Positions 44,796-53,312 of a stretch of DNA of 64,000 nucleotides are shown here, piece after piece. Source of the DNA: Acidimicrobiales bacterium (lineage in GTDB: Bacteria > Actinomycetota > Acidimicrobiia > Acidimicrobiales > SHLQ01); the NCBI GenBank assembly GCA_020628865.1, contig JAHDEJ010000012.1:62001-126000 (forward strand), read 5' to 3'. Under the pieces are notes generated by a model. It had not been told where the DNA came from. It was given only the letters and a program-made list of their open reading frames with translations, and ran no database searches. A program made the position numbers and the translations under genes. Each line of letters opens with the position of its first letter. The stretch's first letter is position 1.

Positions 44796-45091
44796 TGGCC
44801 GAATACCGAGTGTTCATCGGCTTCGTTGAGCAGGCCGACACCCCCGAGAAGGCGGCCATCCAAGGCATTGACGACATCCGCGACCTGCTCGCCGAGTCCG
44901 ACGAGATCCGTGTCGTCGTCTTCGGTGAAGGCAAGGGTGACGTGCTGACCATGTTCGACTCCGGCGCCCGCGCCGAGGACTGGTCGGCGGCGGGCGGCTT
45001 CGAGCTCGACCCGAACGACTGGATGGACAATCTGATACGTCCAAACGATGATGATGCTCACCCAACAGGAAGGACCACACCATGCCCATGA
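44795..45091 (+). CDS. Small hypothetical protein
   Basis: A 98-residue protein from a TGATG junction. EYRVFIGFVEQADTPEKAAIQGIDDIRDLL suggests a beta-alpha unit. Its 3' end contains the promoter and ribosome binding site of the following gene, so the last 25 residues are shaped by regulatory sequence. Confidence 0.55.
   Translation: MAEYRVFIGFVEQADTPEKAAIQGIDDIRDLLAESDEIRVVVFGEGKGDVLTMFDSGARAEDWSAAGGFELDPNDWMDNLIRPNDDDAHPTGRTTPCP
45024..45052 (+). promoter_or_regulatory. Family 1 promoter
   Basis: TGGACA, 17 bp containing TGATAC, then GATGAT. It lies in the 3' end of the preceding gene, 30 bp before the next ATG. Confidence 0.5.
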
Positions 45092-45285
45092 CCATCTACG
45101 ACGTCGTTGACAGCGACGGCGCCTATGTCACGACCCAGCGAGATCTCGGTGATGCCATCGGCTACCTCTCCGCCTTCCCCGGCGGGAAGGTGATCGAGCA
45201 GACCGTGAAGGTGCTCGCTGAACGCCAGGTGCATCCCGAGCCCGGCGCCGACATGCCCGACGACTTCGACGAGGACATGAACTGA
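45082..45285 (+). CDS. Small hypothetical protein
   Basis: A 67-residue acidic protein behind GGAAGGACCACACC. TIYDVVDSDGAYVTTQRDLGDAIGYL suggests a small alpha/beta fold. It shares a TGATG junction with the next gene. Confidence 0.55.
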   Translation: MPMTIYDVVDSDGAYVTTQRDLGDAIGYLSAFPGGKVIEQTVKVLAERQVHPEPGADMPDDFDEDMN

Positions 45286-45797
45286 TGGGCGCCGATTGGA
45301 TCTGCACGGTCGTCCCGTGCTGCGACGACGTCGACCCCGACCTGTTCAAGTCGCTGATCGACTGCAACGACTGGACCGACTTCCGCAAGAGCATCTGGAA
45401 CATCGAGTTCCCCGAGTTCATCGGCGCCGACGACCCCGAAGTCGATCAGCTGACCGATGAGCAGCTCGCCGCCTACGTCAAGGCGCTGTTCGCCAAGTTC
45501 AACGAAGGCGCGTTCGGCCGGTACACGCCGCCCGTGCACGAGATCGCCGGCCGCTCCTACTGGGTGATGGGCGAGCTCTCGCACGGCGACCTGACCCAAG
45601 AGCACCACGCCCTCTGCGAGCTGGTGCTCGTCGACGCCTTCTGGCACGACCCGATCATCGACCGGCGCGTCGGCTCCGGCGACGACGAACGCGACCTGCT
45701 CGCCGAGCTGCTCAACGACCGCGGCCTCGAACTCGAGTACGTCGATGGCGTCGGCGACGAACTGGTTCGCCCCAAAGACACCAAGGAGGCAGCGTGA
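45285..45797 (+). CDS. Hypothetical protein
   Basis: A 170-residue acidic protein with CTVVPCCDDVDPDLFKSLIDCNDWTDF at the N-terminus and helical acidic segments elsewhere (EHHALCELVLVDAFWHDPIID). Function unknown. Confidence 0.55.
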   Translation: MGADWICTVVPCCDDVDPDLFKSLIDCNDWTDFRKSIWNIEFPEFIGADDPEVDQLTDEQLAAYVKALFAKFNEGAFGRYTPPVHEIAGRSYWVMGELSHGDLTQEHHALCELVLVDAFWHDPIIDRRVGSGDDERDLLAELLNDRGLELEYVDGVGDELVRPKDTKEAA

Positions 45798-46060
45798 CCA
45801 CCGATACCCGACGGCGGGCCGAAACCCGATGGGACCCCACGATGAAGGGCGACGTGCTCTTCGTGAAGCCCGAACCCGAACAGGTCTGGTGGGCGAACGA
45901 CGGCAACATCGCCGTCATCGAACAGGGCAAGGAGTTCTTCCCCGTGCACCTCGCTGAGGTCACGCCGCGCCGATACGAACTGTCGGCCTCGTACCCGTTC
46001 GCCAGCTTCGACTCGTGTGTCCAGGCTGCTGTTGCTGCATGGGATCACCGATGGGCGTGA
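45794..46060 (+). CDS. Small hypothetical protein
   Basis: An 88-residue protein starting at GTG that overlaps the previous stop and is preceded by AAGGAGG. The middle, GDVLFVKPEPEQVWWANDGNIAVIEQGKEFF, is beta-rich. Function unknown. Confidence 0.55.
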   Translation: MTTDTRRRAETRWDPTMKGDVLFVKPEPEQVWWANDGNIAVIEQGKEFFPVHLAEVTPRRYELSASYPFASFDSCVQAAVAAWDHRWA

Positions 46061-46524
46061 GCGAAACCGAAATCGTCGACTCGATCACCAACGCCATGCT
46101 CGAAGCCCGCGACCGCGGCCTCGACGCCGAGAAGCTCCTCGAGATCGCGCACGAGACGTACCGCGAAGAGATCGAAGGCCCCGATTGGGCGATGCCCGAA
46201 TGGCAGGCGCATCCGTGCTCACCGGCCCCGACCACGACCGAACACCAGCCGATCGCCTCGTGGCGGCCTCGGCTGGCCATGGAGCTCGACGCCGCGGATC
46301 AGGCCACCGGCCGAATCTGGCTCGAAGACATCGTCGGCGAGATGTGCGAGGGCATTTGGCGTCCCGGCGCCGATGAGTTCGACCTCGGTGAGGATGCGCG
46401 CAACGCCATCGACGGCAGCGCCACGAAGGTGCTCGACCAGTTCCTGAAAGAGTTCGGGATGCGCCGCCGTCATGAGCAGATGCTGCCCTTGCGCGGCCTG
46501 TTCAGGGAGCACTCGTCAATTTGA
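46051..46524 (+). CDS. Hypothetical helical protein
   Basis: A 157-residue protein. The ATG overlaps the previous gene and an earlier in-frame start gives a Cys-rich leader that is probably not used. Two helical domains are joined by a Pro-rich linker (HPCSPAPTTTEHQP). The promoter of the next operon overlaps its 3' end. Confidence 0.55.
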   Translation: MGVSETEIVDSITNAMLEARDRGLDAEKLLEIAHETYREEIEGPDWAMPEWQAHPCSPAPTTTEHQPIASWRPRLAMELDAADQATGRIWLEDIVGEMCEGIWRPGADEFDLGEDARNAIDGSATKVLDQFLKEFGMRRRHEQMLPLRGLFREHSSI

Positions 46525-46549
46525 CAATCTGATACTGCAAACCCATCAT
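46521..46549 (+). promoter_or_regulatory. Family 1 promoter
   Basis: TTGACA, 17 bp containing TGATAC, then CATCAT. It overlaps the stop codon and precedes the gene at 46581. Confidence 0.65.
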
Positions 46550-46580
46550 GATGATGCAAACGGAAAGGACCAACTGAGAC

Positions 46581-47303
46581 ATGAGCGAAGAATCCGATCA
46601 GCGAATGATCGACAAGATCAAGGGGCTGCTCGCCAAGGCGAACGGCACCGACAACGAGAGCGAAGCCGCAGCGTTCCACGAGAAGGCCGGCGCTCTCATC
46701 GCCAAGCATCGCATCGACGAGTCCGAACTCGAAGACCAGCCCGACCTCGAAACCCGAGTCGTGATGGCCACCGAACTGTGGGGCAAGCGGCCCTACGGCA
46801 TGGCCCGCGTCGCCATGCTCGGCCAGATCGCCGAGACGTTCGGCGTGTTCACCTACTACCGGCCGGTGCCCCGCTCCCGGAAGCCGTACTCGATCACCAT
46901 GATCGGGGTCACGTCGTCGATCGACGCCGTCCTGGCCTCGTTCGCGCTGATCCAGGCGCAAGCCGATCGGGCTGCGCTCAACTCCCGCCCCAACGGCGGC
47001 TACACCGGCAAGCAGCTGCGCACGTACCGCCAGTCGGTGTTCATCGGGTTCGGTGACACCGTCGCTGAGCGGCTCCGTGCTGGCATCGCCGACGAAGAAC
47101 CGTCCGCCGGACTGATCCTGCTGTCGGACTTCGAAAAGGCCAAGGCCGAAGGCCCCGACAGGCTCACCAACAAATCGGTTGGCACGTCGAGCGCCGGTAT
47201 CGCTGCCGGCGCGCAGGCCGGCGAGCTGGCCGACCTCGGCCAGACCCGAGTCGGCGGCGACGCCCGCCCTTCCTCGAGCGCGCCCCGCGAGCTGAACGCA
47301 TGA
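46581..47303 (+). CDS. DUF2786-domain protein
   Basis: A 240-residue protein. The N-terminus (MIDKIKGLLAKANGTDNESEAAAFHEKAGALIAKHRID) is the DUF2786 pattern, found in phage and bacterial proteins that carry a downstream nuclease- or transposase-like domain. A second domain (GKRPYGMARVAMLGQIAETFG, SITMIGVTSSIDAVLASFALIQAQADRAAL) follows. The C-terminus is low-complexity. The biochemical role is unknown. Confidence 0.65.
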   Translation: MSEESDQRMIDKIKGLLAKANGTDNESEAAAFHEKAGALIAKHRIDESELEDQPDLETRVVMATELWGKRPYGMARVAMLGQIAETFGVFTYYRPVPRSRKPYSITMIGVTSSIDAVLASFALIQAQADRAALNSRPNGGYTGKQLRTYRQSVFIGFGDTVAERLRAGIADEEPSAGLILLSDFEKAKAEGPDRLTNKSVGTSSAGIAAGAQAGELADLGQTRVGGDARPSSSAPRELNA

Positions 47304-47746
47304 GCATCGTGCGAGCCGACGACAAACTCCTGATCGCCTACGCGATCCTGCACCGGGCCGGCGGTTGGATGTCCACCACCGAACTGCGCCGCTCGATGGG
47401 CATTTCGTCGTCCATCTGGACGCGGATCGCCCGTGACCTTGAAGCCGAACAGCTCCTCGAATGCGAGGGCAAGACTCGCAACCGTCGGGCCCGCCTCACC
47501 GCGGCCGGCTTCGCTCATCCGCTCGCCGCTCAGGCGTTGGAGCACACCGACTTCGGGGCGGCAACCCGCGCGCCTGTCCCGTTGGAGGGAGAGCCGGTGA
47601 CTGGGAACCCACCGTCCCAGTCGCCGGCTGAACCTGTCGTCGGTGTCGATGTCCCGGCGATGACCATCGAAGTGTTCAACGACCATGCCCGAATCAGTCA
47701 CGGTGACGCCGCGAACCTGCTGCGCGCCCTCGGAGGACCCTCATGA
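47300..47746 (+). CDS. Winged-helix DNA-binding protein
   Basis: A 148-residue protein. Residues 1-70 form a winged helix (LLIAYAILHRAGGWMSTTELRRSMGISSSIWTRIARDLEAEQLLE, then CEGKTRNRRARLTAAG as the wing), MarR/IclR-like. A Pro-rich linker and a short C-terminal domain follow. Probably a phage regulator and a candidate to bind the family 1 dyads, although no direct evidence links them. Confidence 0.65.
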   Translation: MSIVRADDKLLIAYAILHRAGGWMSTTELRRSMGISSSIWTRIARDLEAEQLLECEGKTRNRRARLTAAGFAHPLAAQALEHTDFGAATRAPVPLEGEPVTGNPPSQSPAEPVVGVDVPAMTIEVFNDHARISHGDAANLLRALGGPS

Positions 47747-48102
47747 GTGACCTGACCGTCAACTGGCTGTCGGAGATCCCGGCCGCCTACGTCCGCTGCC
47801 GCAGCCTCGGCCACGCCTGGATCGAAGGCGGAGACATGCGTTTCCGTCTCGCCCGCGGCCATGTCGGCCGGGCGCTCACCTGCGAACGCTGCCAGATGGT
47901 CCGAGTCGACCTGTACGACTCGAACAGCATGGAGCTGATCAAGCGCCGCTACTCCCGGCCGCTCGACTACGACAAGCCAAAGGGCCTCGAACGGCCGATG
48001 GGCGTCGAGATCACCGCCGAGTTCTTCGCTCGTGCTGCCACGGCGAAGGCCGCGGACCTGCCCGAAGTTCTCAAGCAGCTGTCGCTGGCCCAAGCCGCCT
48101 GA
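47743..48102 (+). CDS. Small hypothetical protein
   Basis: A 119-residue protein overlapping the previous gene. Two cysteines in CRSLGHAWIEGG and CERCQMVRVDLYDSN point to a zinc ribbon. The C-terminus is helical. Function unknown. Confidence 0.55.
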   Translation: MSDLTVNWLSEIPAAYVRCRSLGHAWIEGGDMRFRLARGHVGRALTCERCQMVRVDLYDSNSMELIKRRYSRPLDYDKPKGLERPMGVEITAEFFARAATAKAADLPEVLKQLSLAQAA

Positions 48103-48103
48103 C

Positions 48104-48316
48104 GTGCCCGCTCGACGCAAGCGTGTCGTCCGGTTGCCGACGCCGCCCTCGTGCTCGTGTGAACCGCCGCAACCCCCGCCCTCGAAGGGGCGGGAACACG
48201 CATGTCCGCACGGCCGAGTGTGGAAGGTGTTCAGGGTGAAGGGGCAGCCCCGGCACTGGGCCCAACTCTCCCATCCGGAAGCGCTGAGAGCGCTGAACAG
48301 GGGAATAGGGCAGTGA
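48104..48316 (+). CDS. Small basic Cys-containing protein
   Basis: A 70-residue protein from a GTG start one base after the previous stop. It has a Pro/Cys-rich N-terminus (PPSCSCEPPQPPPS) and a basic C-terminus. The lack of a good ribosome binding site makes the start uncertain. Confidence 0.45.
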   Translation: MPARRKRVVRLPTPPSCSCEPPQPPPSKGREHACPHGRVWKVFRVKGQPRHWAQLSHPEALRALNRGIGQ

Positions 48317-48552
48317 GCAAAGGTCCGCTGACCGTGCAACCCAAAGTCGTGCGGTCCATGACGGTCGACGCCTTCGACATGCTCAAGTCCGGCCGCTACA
48401 ACCGGCGCCACATCCTCACCTTCAACATGTCCGAAGCCGTCGCAGTTCGCGACGAAGCGCACAAGCTCGGCCTGTGGGCCCGAGTCGCCGAACACCCCGA
48501 GGGCGGCCAGATCGTCACCCTCACCCTCGACAGGAGCAAGAAATGCATGTGA
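48313..48552 (+). CDS. Small hypothetical protein
   Basis: A 79-residue protein starting at GTG overlapping the previous stop. RSMTVDAFDMLKSGRYNRRHILTFNMSEAVAVRDEAHKLGLWARV suggests an alpha/beta fold. It overlaps the next gene by 10 bases. Function unknown. Confidence 0.55.
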   Translation: MSKGPLTVQPKVVRSMTVDAFDMLKSGRYNRRHILTFNMSEAVAVRDEAHKLGLWARVAEHPEGGQIVTLTLDRSKKCM

Positions 48553-49151
48553 TCAACGAATCCCTCGCCCACTCCAAGGCGGCCGAGCTCGTCAAGGCGG
48601 TGACCAGCCTGGCCCACGACCTGAACGAGCGCGAGTCCGACATCGACGACCTGTCCCGGGCTGCGGTGATGGCGGGCGCCCACCAGGTCGACCCGATCTA
48701 CGTCGACTGGGACACGCTCGTCGCTGGCGACTACCCGATGGAAGACCCCGACATCCCCGCTGCGTTCGCCCAGATCACGAGCCTCGACCGGGCGGTCATC
48801 TCCCTCTCTGGTGACGCCCCGTTCTCCGGGATCGTCGCATGGCAGCCCCCCGAAGACTGGGCCCCGGAGATGGACGGCCCCGTGCTGCTGCTCCAAGCCT
48901 GGTTCGGGACTCCGCTCGAACCCATGCCGGCAGGGATCATCGGCTCGAACCGGCAGACCCACTGGGTCCCGAACGACGCCATCGACGAGGCCATGATGAA
49001 GCAGATCCTCGATGGCATGTCGACGATCCTGCTGGCCATGTCTCACGAAGGCCACACCCTCACCCCAGCGAAGCCGTCCCGGCAGATTCGCCGCTCCACT
49101 GCGCTCCCGGCCGACGTCACGGTGAACGTCTGGAGACCCCCGACCATTTGA
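48543..49151 (+). CDS. Hypothetical protein
   Basis: A 202-residue protein preceded by AGGAGC. The N-terminal half is helical (AHSKAAELVKAVTSLAHDLNERESDIDDL). The C-terminal half is mixed and contains AWQPPEDWAPEMDGPVLLLQAWF. The last codons overlap the strong promoter that follows. Confidence 0.55.
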   Translation: MHVINESLAHSKAAELVKAVTSLAHDLNERESDIDDLSRAAVMAGAHQVDPIYVDWDTLVAGDYPMEDPDIPAAFAQITSLDRAVISLSGDAPFSGIVAWQPPEDWAPEMDGPVLLLQAWFGTPLEPMPAGIIGSNRQTHWVPNDAIDEAMMKQILDGMSTILLAMSHEGHTLTPAKPSRQIRRSTALPADVTVNVWRPPTI

Positions 49152-49176
49152 CATCTTGATACGTGAAACGTATCGT
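49148..49176 (+). promoter_or_regulatory. Family 1 promoter with perfect dyad, leaderless
   Basis: TTGACA, 17-bp spacer, TATCGT. GATACGTGAAACGTATC is a perfect dyad with 7-bp arms. The ATG is 8 nt after the -10, so the mRNA should have almost no leader. Confidence 0.75.
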
Positions 49177-49184
49177 CCGATGTC

Positions 49185-49427
49185 ATGAAGGACCAGCACT
49201 CAGAACCAACCACCACCGAATCCGGCGCCGGGCAACTCGTCGCCGGTGACCATTGGGTCGAATGGCGTGTCACCTCCGGATTCGCCGGATGGGGCGTCGC
49301 CAACACGGATCTCCCCGCCATGAAGAAGCGGAGCGATGCCGTCAAGCAGCTCCTCCAGCTCGCCGACGAACAGGGCCTCGAGGTTCGGGTCGAAGACCCC
49401 CTCGATCTCCTTTCGCGCCCCGCCTGA
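49185..49427 (+). CDS. Small hypothetical protein, leaderless
   Basis: An 80-residue acidic protein 8 nt downstream of a consensus -10 box. VEWRVTSGFAGWGVANTDLPAMKKRSDAVKQLLQLADEQGLEV is a mixed alpha/beta domain. Function unknown. Confidence 0.6.
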   Translation: MKDQHSEPTTTESGAGQLVAGDHWVEWRVTSGFAGWGVANTDLPAMKKRSDAVKQLLQLADEQGLEVRVEDPLDLLSRPA

Positions 49428-49445
49428 TACTCAGAAAGGATCACC

Positions 49446-49862
49446 ATGCAGACCATGGAAATTCATCGGGACCTCGAAACCCGAATGGTCCCCTCCGCCG
49501 AACAGGAACGGCTCGTCACCGAAGCCTTCCAGGCGTTCCGAGCCGAACACGGCCGAGACCCCTACGGCATCTACGCCGGCCTCGCCCTCCCCGGCAAGGA
49601 GTACGGCATCTGGGAGTTCGGCCAGCCGGTCGAGCACAACCTCCAGCTCTACGTCGCCGCCACCGCCGCCGATCACGGCGACTGCACCCTCGGCGCCACC
49701 TACCAGGCCGCCCGCCAGCTCGGCGAACGGCCCGGCGTCACCGTCTGGGGCGTCTGGCATCAGCCCGGCCGCTGCGCCCTGTTCGAAGAAATCCTCGACC
49801 CGCTCACGCTCCTCGACTTCGGAGCACGACGGCTTGACACCATCGCCCGGCTCGCTACGTAG
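49446..49862 (+). CDS. Hypothetical protein
   Basis: A 138-residue protein behind AGAAAGGATCACC. VTEAFQAFRAEHGRDPYGIYAGLALPGKEYG is followed by a beta-rich region (PGVTVWGVWHQPGRCALFEEILDPLTL). No motif recognised. Confidence 0.6.
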   Translation: MQTMEIHRDLETRMVPSAEQERLVTEAFQAFRAEHGRDPYGIYAGLALPGKEYGIWEFGQPVEHNLQLYVAATAADHGDCTLGATYQAARQLGERPGVTVWGVWHQPGRCALFEEILDPLTLLDFGARRLDTIARLAT

Positions 49863-49895
49863 CCGACGAACACAAACCACAGAAAGGACCACCCC

Positions 49896-50357
49896 ATGCC
49901 CAAACAGATCGGAATCGTCGTCCATCACGACGACGTCGAATCCCACCGTCACGGCGACATCACGCTCCTGACGTTCAGCCCAGGACAGAGCCTCGCCGCG
50001 ATGCAGCACGTCGTCGGCGGCCTCGTCGAATGCGTGTCGCTCTACGACTCGTGGGTCTACGGCCAGCAGCCGTCGTCCGACTTCATCGCCGACGCCTGGT
50101 GCAACGAGGAAGGCCTGCTGCATCGGCTCCCGCCGAACGGCCGTGCCCGAGAGATCTTCGAGCTCCACGCCGGCTGGGCCCCGTTCCAGATCCCGGTCGG
50201 CAACGTCATCATCGCCGGCATGGATCCCGAATCGGGAGACACCAGCGGCGTCGACGTCCACACGCTCGACCGGCTGTTCTCCCGCTACTCGTTCCACGAG
50301 TCGCTGCGCACGCTGTTCATCGAGACCGAGCAGCGCCTCGCCAAGGAGGCCGCGTGA
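49896..50357 (+). CDS. DUF3846-like protein
   Basis: A 153-residue protein behind AGAAAGGACCACCCC. SLAAMQHVVGGLVECVSLYD, CNEEGLLHRLPPNGRAREI and IPVGNVIIAGMD fit the DUF3846 layout (Q-VGG-E, N-EG-P-N, G-V-I-G). The family is common in actinophage and plasmid genomes, function unknown. Confidence 0.65.
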   Translation: MPKQIGIVVHHDDVESHRHGDITLLTFSPGQSLAAMQHVVGGLVECVSLYDSWVYGQQPSSDFIADAWCNEEGLLHRLPPNGRAREIFELHAGWAPFQIPVGNVIIAGMDPESGDTSGVDVHTLDRLFSRYSFHESLRTLFIETEQRLAKEAA

Positions 50358-50767
50358 ACGCCGACACCTACGACGTCGACGAGTGGTATCTCGTCCGGAT
50401 CCAAGGCGACCACACGCCCGAGCACGAGCATCGCTACGAGTTCGATGCCGGGTCGATCGCCGAGGACCTGTTCGAAGCGAACCCGAGGCCCGACGGCTGG
50501 GATGACGAAGGCCCCCTGATCACGGCTCGGCCGGTGTCCGGGCTGAACCTGTACGTCATCGAGGTCACGGTCGGCCCTGAGATCCATCAGGACACCGGCA
50601 TCTGCTGGGCCCCGACCGGCGCCGCCGCCGTCACCTGGTGGACGAACGAGCAGCTCGCCGAGCAGTGGATGCGCGACGAGTGGACGGTCGCCGCCTTCCA
50701 GATCGATCACCGCCAATACGTGACCGAGACCGGTTCCGCTTCAGTATCGGCGCACCGCGATGGCTGA
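50354..50767 (+). CDS. Hypothetical protein
   Basis: A 137-residue acidic protein starting at GTG overlapping the previous stop, with AAGGAGG upstream. EWYLVRIQGDHTPEHEHRYEFDAG suggests a strand-rich start; the C-terminus ends VTETGSASVSAHRDG. Function unknown. Confidence 0.55.
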   Translation: MNADTYDVDEWYLVRIQGDHTPEHEHRYEFDAGSIAEDLFEANPRPDGWDDEGPLITARPVSGLNLYVIEVTVGPEIHQDTGICWAPTGAAAVTWWTNEQLAEQWMRDEWTVAAFQIDHRQYVTETGSASVSAHRDG

Positions 50768-51032
50768 ACCGAAGAAGCGCAAGGCGATCGAGCTGATCAT
50801 GGCCGTCGAGGTTCGTATCGACTCCGTCACCGGCGAACTGCTGCGAGCAGAACCGACCGCCGGCGGCCTGTTCTACGACGCCGAGGCCCGGGTCTGGGAC
50901 CCGCAGCGGTCCGAATGGCGCGACTGCGAGTCCGGCGAAGAACTCGAAGGCTGCCGCGAGGCCCGAGCCGAGTTCACCGACCTGATCCACGACTGGTCCA
51001 GCAACATCGGCGCCCGGCTGGTGACCGCATGA
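50760..51032 (+). CDS. Small hypothetical protein
   Basis: A 90-residue protein overlapping its neighbours. KKRKAIELIMAVEVRIDSVTGELLRAEPTAGGLFYDAEARVWDP is beta-rich and charged. Function unknown. Confidence 0.55.
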   Translation: MAEPKKRKAIELIMAVEVRIDSVTGELLRAEPTAGGLFYDAEARVWDPQRSEWRDCESGEELEGCREARAEFTDLIHDWSSNIGARLVTA

Positions 51033-51505
51033 ACGAACCCACACGAGGCAAGAACCTTGGTGTCGGCGAGCTGTGCGCAGCCTGCCCGTGGCGCACCACC
51101 AACCACGGCCGCCGCCATCCCGATGGCTGGTACACCAAAGCCAACCTGAAGCGGCTCTGGGCTGGTCTCCGCACCGGCGAAGCGACCGGCATGACGTGCC
51201 ATCCGACCGACCCGGTCAACCCGGCCCCCACCGGCCGGCCCTTGGCCAAGGCTCCCGACGGTGCCGACTTCTACGAGTGCGCAGGCGCGCACGCGATCCG
51301 CCAAGTCGAGATCCGGCTGCTCGAGGAGTGCGACTCGTTCGAGGAGTACCGGCGCAGGTCCCAGGCCCCGCCGATGACGCAGGAAGGCCTCTACATCTAC
51401 GTGATGGACACCCAGACGTCCGGCCCGGGCGCCGGCATCCTCGGCCTGTCACCGACCCAAATTCCCGACGTCACCCACCTGGCTCCGGAGGTGAGCCGAC
51501 CATGA
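51029..51505 (+). CDS. Hypothetical protein with Cys-rich N-terminus
   Basis: A 158-residue protein. LCAACPWRTTNHGRRHPDGWY followed by C and C-x10-spaced residues resembles a small metal-binding domain seen in actinophage proteins (CxxCPWR). The middle contains CHPTDP and ECAGAHAIRQVEIRLLEEC. Function unknown. Confidence 0.6.
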   Translation: MNEPTRGKNLGVGELCAACPWRTTNHGRRHPDGWYTKANLKRLWAGLRTGEATGMTCHPTDPVNPAPTGRPLAKAPDGADFYECAGAHAIRQVEIRLLEECDSFEEYRRRSQAPPMTQEGLYIYVMDTQTSGPGAGILGLSPTQIPDVTHLAPEVSRP

Positions 51506-51717
51506 ACGAAGTGATCAACGCTGCCGCGACCCATCGGGTCCGCCGCGCCCTCAACGCCGCCGCCGAAACCTCGGCCCAAGCCGAGGAGCCCGTGGCGAAT
51601 CGGTTCAATGACTTGCTGGTCGACATGATGCACTTCGCAGACGAGCAGTGCCTCGACTTCGATGCCGAACTCGAGCGGGCCCGGATGCATCACGGCGCCG
51701 AAAAGGTGGGTGACTGA
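51502..51717 (+). CDS. Small helical protein
   Basis: A 71-residue helical protein (AAATHRVRRALNAAAETSAQAEEP; VDMMHFADEQCLDFDAELERARMH). It shares a TGATG junction with the next gene. Function unknown. Confidence 0.5.
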   Translation: MNEVINAAATHRVRRALNAAAETSAQAEEPVANRFNDLLVDMMHFADEQCLDFDAELERARMHHGAEKVGD

Positions 51718-52049
51718 TGGGCCTCGACATCACCTCCGGGGACCTGTCGACCAAGATCGGCTACGGCGGCTACACGGTGTGGGCTGACCGGCTGATCGCC
51801 CTCGACGCTGATCTCGCCGGCCTCGCCCCAGTGTTCGACGCCGCGGCCTTCGATGGCGACGACATGGTTCTCCCGGGCGACCCCGGCGACATGGCGGCCC
51901 GCATCCGCAAGTGCCGGCCCACCGACCCGTCCGCTGACCCGGACTGGTTCGACGCCTCGGTCGGCCGCAGCTTCGACGGGTTCACCGACGAGATGCTCGC
52001 TCTGCTGGATCGCGCTCACACGAACAGCCACGACGTGCTGCTGTTCTGA
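51717..52049 (+). CDS. Small hypothetical protein
   Basis: A 110-residue protein beginning MGLDITSGDLSTKIGYGGYT, an often seen N-terminus of small phage proteins. The acidic, mixed-fold remainder has no recognised motif. Confidence 0.55.
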   Translation: MGLDITSGDLSTKIGYGGYTVWADRLIALDADLAGLAPVFDAAAFDGDDMVLPGDPGDMAARIRKCRPTDPSADPDWFDASVGRSFDGFTDEMLALLDRAHTNSHDVLLF

Positions 52050-52079
52050 CCCCCAACACCCTCTACAGAAAGGACCAAC

Positions 52080-52598
52080 ATGAACACGATTCTCGAATCG
52101 ACCCTGATGTATGTCTGCCACGAGTTCGACACCTGTCATCCTGACAACCTGCTCGAGTTCGCCAACCGGGCAGGCTCTGGCCACGGGGTCGGCTGCGACG
52201 TTGACGTCGAGCCGGGCTGGTGGGGGCTGCGCACGTTCAACGAGTGGACGGGCTGCGACTACCTCGTCGGCTCGTTCGCGACGATGGGTGAGCTGCTCGA
52301 ATCGTCCGCTGCGGAAGACGCTGGTGGCGCCGAAGATGGCCGGGTGCTCTGGATGGTGATCCACGTCGACGAGCGCTACGACCGCCGAGCATGGCCAAAC
52401 TCGAAATGGACCGAGATCACATGGAACGATGTGACGAGGGCGTTGTGGCACTCGATCCACACCGGCACCGCCGGCGAACTCGAGCTGGAAGCCGTCCGCA
52501 AGTGGACCGGCGAGAGCCCGGTCAACTACTTCGGCACCGCCCCCGACAACTGGCCCGGGTACATGCGCCACAGCCTCCGACAGAAAGGACTCCTCTGA
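52080..52598 (+). CDS. Hypothetical protein
   Basis: A 172-residue protein behind AGAAAGGACCAAC. It is rich in Trp and acidic residues (CDVDVEPGWWGLRTFNEWTGCDYLVGSFATMGELLESS). It shares a TGATG junction with the next gene, whose ribosome binding site lies inside its end. Confidence 0.55.
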   Translation: MNTILESTLMYVCHEFDTCHPDNLLEFANRAGSGHGVGCDVDVEPGWWGLRTFNEWTGCDYLVGSFATMGELLESSAAEDAGGAEDGRVLWMVIHVDERYDRRAWPNSKWTEITWNDVTRALWHSIHTGTAGELELEAVRKWTGESPVNYFGTAPDNWPGYMRHSLRQKGLL

Positions 52599-53275
52599 TG
52601 GGCTACTCCCACGGCATCCAGATCTTCCACGGCATCCCCGCGAATGTGATCGCCAAGACCGCCATGGACGCGCAGCAGATCGTCTCCGACTTCACTGCGC
52701 GCACCGGGCACAAGATCCACGACTGGGCCGGCATCCCCGAAGGCCACGTCGTCAAGGGGCATCCGTGGGGCCGCCACTGGGACGACCATGTGGGTGAAGC
52801 GTGGCTGACCGAGAAGGGGATCAACCTGAACGGCGACAGCCTCAACGAGCCCGACCTGTCTTGCGAGAACCTGCGCCTCGACCTCGACACGATCAACCTC
52901 GAGACCGCCGAAGACTACGAGCTGCCGCCGGTGCAGCCGGGCAACACCCGATACCGGCTGATGTACGTCAAGACCCGCCGGGAGCCCTACGACACGGTCG
53001 TGTGCGCGATCCTGCTCCGGTTCGTGCACCACGCCGCCGGGTTCGCCGAGATCCCGCGATCGGACGGCTCATGGGTCGTCGAGTGGAAGCACGGCGCGCA
53101 GGCGTGGACCCCCGATCTGATCAAGGCATCGGATCCGAACATGTCGCCTCGGCGCATCGTGCACCGGTTGTTCGACCAGGTCACCGACGATGACTTCCCG
53201 GTGATCGGCCAGGACCTGTCGTTCCTGCGCGGCACCCCTCCCACCATTGGACATTCTGATACTGGAAAATCATGA
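52598..53275 (+). CDS. Hypothetical protein
   Basis: A 225-residue protein preceded by AGAAAGGACTCC. N-terminal GYSHGIQIFHGIPANVIAKTAMDAQQIV, then an acidic middle and a C-terminal alpha/beta region with HRLFDQVTDDDFPVIGQDLSF. Its end overlaps the helicase promoter. Function unknown. Confidence 0.55.
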   Translation: MGYSHGIQIFHGIPANVIAKTAMDAQQIVSDFTARTGHKIHDWAGIPEGHVVKGHPWGRHWDDHVGEAWLTEKGINLNGDSLNEPDLSCENLRLDLDTINLETAEDYELPPVQPGNTRYRLMYVKTRREPYDTVVCAILLRFVHHAAGFAEIPRSDGSWVVEWKHGAQAWTPDLIKASDPNMSPRRIVHRLFDQVTDDDFPVIGQDLSFLRGTPPTIGHSDTGKS

Positions 53276-53276
53276 T
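53248..53276 (+). promoter_or_regulatory. Family 1 promoter
   Basis: TGGACA, 17 bp containing TGATAC, then CATGAT, over the end of the previous gene and 37 bp before the helicase ATG. Confidence 0.55.
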
Positions 53277-53279
53277 GAT

Positions 53280-53300
53280 GTTGTGCCGGAAGGGCACAAC
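53280..53300 (+). promoter_or_regulatory. Leader hairpin before the helicase ribosome binding site
   Basis: GTTGTGCC-GGAAG-GGCACAAC forms an 8-bp perfect stem that abuts AGAAAGGACC. It could stabilise the leader or bind a regulator of translation. Confidence 0.5.
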
Positions 53301-53312
53301 AGAAAGGACCAC

